From NCBI GenBank assembly GCA_964451365.1, contig CAYVIB010000001.1:186001-250000 (forward strand): a DNA stretch of 64,000 nt. The letters run 5' to 3'. This document shows, piece by piece, positions 60,035 to 64,000 of the stretch. Position 1 is the stretch's first letter. Each line of letters opens with the position of its first letter. The notes beneath the pieces are model-generated. The model saw only the letters and a program-made list of their open reading frames with translations, was not told the origin of the DNA and did not search any database. Position numbers and translations under genes: made by a program. This DNA is from CAYVIB01 sp964451365. Lineage in GTDB: Bacteria > Pseudomonadota > Gammaproteobacteria > Pseudomonadales > Cellvibrionaceae.

Positions 60035-61267
60035 GTGTATCAGTACGTTCATTTTGTTCGACAAGGCTGGCCGTTGCTGGCTTTTGGCCTGCTCTCCTTC
60101 TTTTGGGGGAATTTCGGGCAGTCCTTTTTTATCGGTGCCTATGGTGAAAGTATAAAATCCAGCCTCGATCTTACCGCGTCCCAATACGGCAGGATCTATT
60201 CCCTTGCCACTCTCTTCAGCGGGTCGATGATTATGTTGATCGGCCACTGGATCGATAAAACGCCATTGAAAAAATTTACCTTGTATGTGGTGATCGGCTT
60301 GTTTGCCGCCTGTGCGCTGATGGCATCTGCATCCCATTATCTCCTTTTGTTTGCTGGTTTCTTTCTGGTGCGCTTGTGCGGCCAGGGCATGTTTCCCCAT
60401 ATTGCCGTGGTGACCATGGCCAGAAGTTTTAGCGCAAATCGTGGCAAGGCGGTCAGCGTTGCGGCGTCTGGTGTGCCCGTGGGGGAAATTATTTTGCCAC
60501 TGCTGGCGGTTGTAATGATCGGTAGCGTGGGGTGGCAGAACAGTTGGTGGATACTCGCCGTTACCCTGCCGTTGGTTTATTTGCCAATGGCGTGGAGTCT
60601 GTTAAAAAAAGCGGAAAGAAATGGTATTCGATTCGATGTGGAAGAATTAACGATCGAGAGTGATACGTCCCATGAGGTTCAGAAAAAAGTTGAGGCGGGC
60701 AGAGAACAACTGGTGCGGGATTACCGTTTCTGGTTGGCCCTGCCGGTGTTGCTGACCGGGCCATTTGTAGTAACTGGAATATTTATCCACCAGGATTTCG
60801 TGCTCGCGCAAAAATCCTGGTCGGCGCAATGGTTTGCCACCTGTTTTGTTTTCTACGGCATCATCCATTGGTTGAGTTCGATGATTATGGGGGTTTTGGT
60901 GGACCGTTATTCCGCGAAAAAACTCTTTGCCTTCCAGGCGCTTCCGACAATGCTTGGCCTGATTGTGCTGGGCTATCTGGAAGGAGACTGGGTGGCCTGG
61001 TTAAGCCTGTTGCTGTTCGGCATCTCTATCGGATTCATGGGGCCAATCGGGGGAAGTCTGTGGGCGGAAATGTATGGAATTAAAAGGCTGGGTTCAATTC
61101 GTTCCCTGGTGTCGACATTCGGTGTCTGGTCCACGGCTTTGTCGCCGACGCTGTTTGGTGAGTTGATTGATGCCGGTGCATCGCTGACGGAAATAAGTGC
61201 CGGAATTGCCGTTTATGTGTTGGTTGCGACTGTGATGGCTTGTTTTTCCTATGGTCGGAACGGGTGA
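60035..61267 (+). CDS. MFS transporter
   Basis: A 410-residue membrane protein of the major facilitator type with about 12 hydrophobic segments, first at about 12-32, and a long hydrophilic loop between the two halves (about 185-230). GHWIDKTPLKKF and GVLVDRYSAKKLFAFQ match the cytoplasmic loops that follow helices 2 and 8. The general pattern suggests a monocarboxylate or sugar-type exporter or importer; substrate unknown. The start is GTG at 60035. It is convergent with queG, 25 bp apart. Confidence 0.87.
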   Translation: MYQYVHFVRQGWPLLAFGLLSFFWGNFGQSFFIGAYGESIKSSLDLTASQYGRIYSLATLFSGSMIMLIGHWIDKTPLKKFTLYVVIGLFAACALMASASHYLLLFAGFFLVRLCGQGMFPHIAVVTMARSFSANRGKAVSVAASGVPVGEIILPLLAVVMIGSVGWQNSWWILAVTLPLVYLPMAWSLLKKAERNGIRFDVEELTIESDTSHEVQKKVEAGREQLVRDYRFWLALPVLLTGPFVVTGIFIHQDFVLAQKSWSAQWFATCFVFYGIIHWLSSMIMGVLVDRYSAKKLFAFQALPTMLGLIVLGYLEGDWVAWLSLLLFGISIGFMGPIGGSLWAEMYGIKRLGSIRSLVSTFGVWSTALSPTLFGELIDAGASLTEISAGIAVYVLVATVMACFSYGRNG

Positions 61268-61292
61268 GGGAGGTTTTCCCGGTAGCACTTTC

Positions 61293-62411
61293 TTAGCTCG
61301 CCGGCTTTTTTACCTTCCTTTTTCTCTTTCGATCCGGTCTTTTCTGTTGTTGGATTGCCCACTCAATATGTTCAGCCAAAACCGGCGATGCGGTTGCCAG
61401 TCGTTTTTCCAGGGCTGCAATGATTTTTTCATCGCTGGGCGCGTTTCCCAGGCCGATTGCCAGGTTGCGTTGCCAGTTTTCATAGCCAACCCGGCGAATA
61501 GGGGAGCCGGCGGTATTCTTTAAAAACGTTTCCTCATCCCATTCGAACAAATCGAGCAAATCGCTTGAGTCGAGTGCATGGCGTGGATGAAAGTCCTTTT
61601 CACAGGTCGGTTTTGCGTATTTATTCCAGGGGCAAATGGCCTGGCAGTCATCGCAGCCGAACACCCTATTGCCTATGGGTTCGCGAAACTCCTCCGGAAT
61701 CACGCCGTTGTATTCAATGGTTAAATAGGAAATGCACCGCCGCGCATCCAATTGATAAGGCTTGGGAAAGGCATCGGTGGGGCATACTTTCAGGCAGGCT
61801 TCGCAACTTCCGCAGCGGTCCGCCGGCTTTTCCGTTTCGAACGGTAGTGGCAGGTTGGTGTATATCTCGCCGAGGAAAAACCAGCTACCCGCTTTTTCGT
61901 TAATCAGCAGCGTATGTTTTCCCACCCAGCCCAGGCCGGCCTGCCGGGCAAGCGGACGCTCCATCACTGGCGCACTGTCGACGAAAGGACGTTGAGACAG
62001 CGTCAGTTCCGGCTTGTTTTGTTCGCACCACGCTTCGATTTTTTTTGCCAGAGTCGCCAGTCGTTTGCGTATCAGCTTATGATAGTCGCGACCAAGGGCG
62101 TAACGGGAGACATACGCCTTTTCCGGCGCCTTGAGAATCTTAATTGGCTCCGTATCGGGCGGCAGGTAATCCATCCGCACGGATATTGATCTTATTGCTC
62201 CCTCCTGCAATAACTCCGGCCGCACCTTTAAATCCCGGTGTTCGACCAGCCAGTGCATTTCTCCCTGGTAACCTTTTGCCAACCACTCGTCCAGGCGCTC
62301 TTTTTCGTCTGTTAAATCGGCAGGGGCAATACCGCACTGCTGAAAACCCAGTTCGCGTGCCCATATTTTGATTTCATTTGCAAGTGTCGTAAAAGAGGCT
62401 TCTTCGCTCAT
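61293..62411 (-). CDS. queG: Epoxyqueuosine reductase QueG
   Basis: A 372-residue cobalamin-dependent enzyme for the last step of queuosine synthesis in tRNA. It has two [4Fe-4S] motifs, CGSCEACLKVCPTDAFP and CDDCQAICPWN, and the DUF1730 N-terminal domain that binds cobalamin (VRMDYLPPDTEPIKILKAPEKAYVSRYALGRDYHK). It ends with a basic tail. Divergent from nnrD, the usual order in gammaproteobacteria. Confidence 0.96.
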   Translation of the reverse strand: MSEEASFTTLANEIKIWARELGFQQCGIAPADLTDEKERLDEWLAKGYQGEMHWLVEHRDLKVRPELLQEGAIRSISVRMDYLPPDTEPIKILKAPEKAYVSRYALGRDYHKLIRKRLATLAKKIEAWCEQNKPELTLSQRPFVDSAPVMERPLARQAGLGWVGKHTLLINEKAGSWFFLGEIYTNLPLPFETEKPADRCGSCEACLKVCPTDAFPKPYQLDARRCISYLTIEYNGVIPEEFREPIGNRVFGCDDCQAICPWNKYAKPTCEKDFHPRHALDSSDLLDLFEWDEETFLKNTAGSPIRRVGYENWQRNLAIGLGNAPSDEKIIAALEKRLATASPVLAEHIEWAIQQQKRPDRKRKRKVKKPAS

Positions 62412-62484
62412 TGCCTATTTTGGCTTTGGACGGATGCGCAAGTCACGTATAATTTGCGCAATTTTATTCCGGTAATTGCTATCT

Positions 62485-63990
62485 ATGCTGATGTCAGACC
62501 TCCCAAAAACATTATTTACATGTGACCAGGTAGAATCCCTGGATCGTATCGCAATTACCGATGGCAATATTCCCGGTATCGTATTGATGAAGCGGGCCGG
62601 ACGGGCGGCGTTTAATTTGTTAATCAAAAAGTGGCCTGACACCCGCCAGGTTGTTGTACTTTGCGGCGGTGGCAATAACGCGGGTGACGGGTACGTGCTG
62701 GCGGCATTGGCGGCGCAAAAACAAATTCCGGTCAAGGTTTTAACGCTGGGCGATCCGGAAAAATTGAAAGGCGATGCTGCCATCGCCTGCCAATATGCCA
62801 CGCAGGAAGGCATCGTGCCCGAATCCTACGGTGCCGAAAAATTATCCGCCTGTGTGAGCAACGAAACTGTTATCGTGGATGCGATGCTGGGCATCGGTGT
62901 CACCGGCGAGGTGCGGGCGGATTATGCGGCGGCTATCGATGAAGTCAATAAAACACCCTGCCCGGTGTTGGCGATTGATCTGCCCAGTGGCTTGTGCGGG
63001 GACAGCGGCCGTGTTTGCGGCACGGCCATCAAGGCGGATGCGACAATTACCTTTATCGGCGTCAAGCGAGGATTGCTGACCGGACGCGGGCCGGCCATGA
63101 CCGGTGCCCTTTATTTCGATGACCTGGCGGTTCCCGATGAACTGCTTAATCAGGTCGAAGCCGATGTGGTTCGGGCAACCACCGCCGACCTGAAGTCCGA
63201 ACTGCCGGAGCGGGAAGCCGATGCCCACAAGGGCAAGTTCGGTTATGTCCTGATTGTCGGGGGCAGCGCCGGCATGGGCGGCGCGGCGGCAATGGCGGGC
63301 GAGGTGGCGGCGAGAACCGGTGCGGGCCTTACCGGCGTTGCAACCCAACCGGTTCACGTGCCCGCCATCCTGGCCCGTTGCCCGGAAATTATGGCCATCG
63401 GCGTCTCTTCCGGCCAGGAGCTGATCCCGGTGCTGGAACGCCCCACAGTGATCGTGCTCGGCCCCGGGCTGGGGCGGGATTACTGGTCCGAACAGATGCT
63501 TCAGCAGTCCGCCAAATCAGGTTTACCAATGGTGATGGATGCCGACGCGCTCAACCTTCTGGCCGAAGGTCGCGTGCTGCCGAACGCCCGGCGTGATAAC
63601 TGGGTGTTGACGCCTCACCCCGGCGAGGCGGCCCGGTTGCTGGGGGTGACAGTGACCGATATTCAGCGGGACCGATTCGAATCGGCGAAGGAAATCCAGA
63701 AAAAATACGGCGGTGTTGTTGTATTGAAAGGCGCGGGAACAATCATCGCTTCCGCCAGTCGCACCTGGCTGGCTGCTGTCGGCAACCCCGGAATGGCTGT
63801 CGGGGGCATGGGGGATATCTTGAGCGGTATCATCGGCGCCCTGCTTGCACAGGGGCTGGCGCCGGAATCCGCGGCCAGCCTGGGTGTCTGCCTGCACGGT
63901 GACGCGGCGGACCTGGCGGCCGCTGACACGGGACAGAGAGGCCTCCTGCCCACGGACTTGATTCCCTATATTCGAAAGCTGATCAACTGA
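62485..63990 (+). CDS. nnrD: Bifunctional NAD(P)HX epimerase/dehydratase
   Basis: A 501-residue protein that repairs hydrated NADH and NADPH. The epimerase (YjeF N, about 10-215) has VVLCGGGNNAGDGYVLAALAA. The dehydratase domain (about 230-498) has KGKFGYVLIVGGSAGMGGAAAMA, MVMDADALNLLAE and NPGMAVGGMGDILSGIIGALLAQ. I choose ATG 62485; ATG 62491 and TTG 62476 are also in frame. The next gene, probably tsaE, would begin just past the window. Confidence 0.95.
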   Translation: MLMSDLPKTLFTCDQVESLDRIAITDGNIPGIVLMKRAGRAAFNLLIKKWPDTRQVVVLCGGGNNAGDGYVLAALAAQKQIPVKVLTLGDPEKLKGDAAIACQYATQEGIVPESYGAEKLSACVSNETVIVDAMLGIGVTGEVRADYAAAIDEVNKTPCPVLAIDLPSGLCGDSGRVCGTAIKADATITFIGVKRGLLTGRGPAMTGALYFDDLAVPDELLNQVEADVVRATTADLKSELPEREADAHKGKFGYVLIVGGSAGMGGAAAMAGEVAARTGAGLTGVATQPVHVPAILARCPEIMAIGVSSGQELIPVLERPTVIVLGPGLGRDYWSEQMLQQSAKSGLPMVMDADALNLLAEGRVLPNARRDNWVLTPHPGEAARLLGVTVTDIQRDRFESAKEIQKKYGGVVVLKGAGTIIASASRTWLAAVGNPGMAVGGMGDILSGIIGALLAQGLAPESAASLGVCLHGDAADLAAADTGQRGLLPTDLIPYIRKLIN

Positions 63991-64000
63991 TCTGGTGACC

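Overview
The window reads as a chromosomal segment of a marine or plant-polymer-degrading gammaproteobacterium, most like the Cellvibrionales (Cellvibrio, Saccharophagus and Teredinibacter relatives). This placement is inferred from gene order (rimP-nusA-infB-rbfA-truB-rpsO-pnp; ubiE-ubiJ-ubiB; hslV-hslU beside an FtsN-like SPOR protein, priA and rpmE; ponA divergent from pilMNOPQ-aroK-aroB-damX-gltB-gltD-hemE; orn divergent from rsgA; queG divergent from nnrD) and from a lipoprotein GH3 glycosidase with a PA14-like insert. No taxonomic search was possible.

Layout. 1-15 kb is the most variable part. It holds a divergent RibD-like protein convergent with a LuxR-type receptor, a 1 kb AT-rich gap with a probable second luxR remnant, the GH3 glycosidase, an OmpA-type protein, a YiaK-type dehydrogenase, a DUF523-DUF1722 protein, an XdhC/MobA-like pair, an initiator tRNA followed by two decayed copies of itself, a DUF1993 protein, and a translationally coupled three-gene unit (DUF2269, DCC-DUF4166, saccharopine dehydrogenase-like). 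15-24 kb is the transcription, translation and RNA-decay operon, preceded by a leader with two terminator-like hairpins. 24-31 kb carries a MipA-type porin, ubiquinone genes and the HslVU protease, with a heat-shock-type promoter before hslV. 31-35 kb has an unusual Ig-like, Asp/Asn-rich lipoprotein where argS often sits, then priA and rpmE. 35-46.5 kb is cell wall synthesis (PBP1A), type IV pilus alignment and secretin genes, shikimate genes and DamX. 46.7-54 kb is glutamate synthase and hemE, separated by a 253-bp element with 34-bp inverted ends that looks like a MITE. 54-64 kb has a degenerate HD-GYP protein, an Ada-like repair protein, psd, a sulfurtransferase, rsgA, orn, an MFS transporter, queG and nnrD.

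Most genes are ordinary core functions in conserved order. The points that stand out are the RibD-like/LuxR pair, the decayed tandem tRNA-fMet copies with a hairpin-forming insert, the MITE between gltD and hemE, the leader of the rimP-nusA operon, the HD-GYP protein with substituted metal ligands, and the lineage-specific lipoprotein. No CRISPR array, prophage, intact insertion sequence or rRNA gene was seen.
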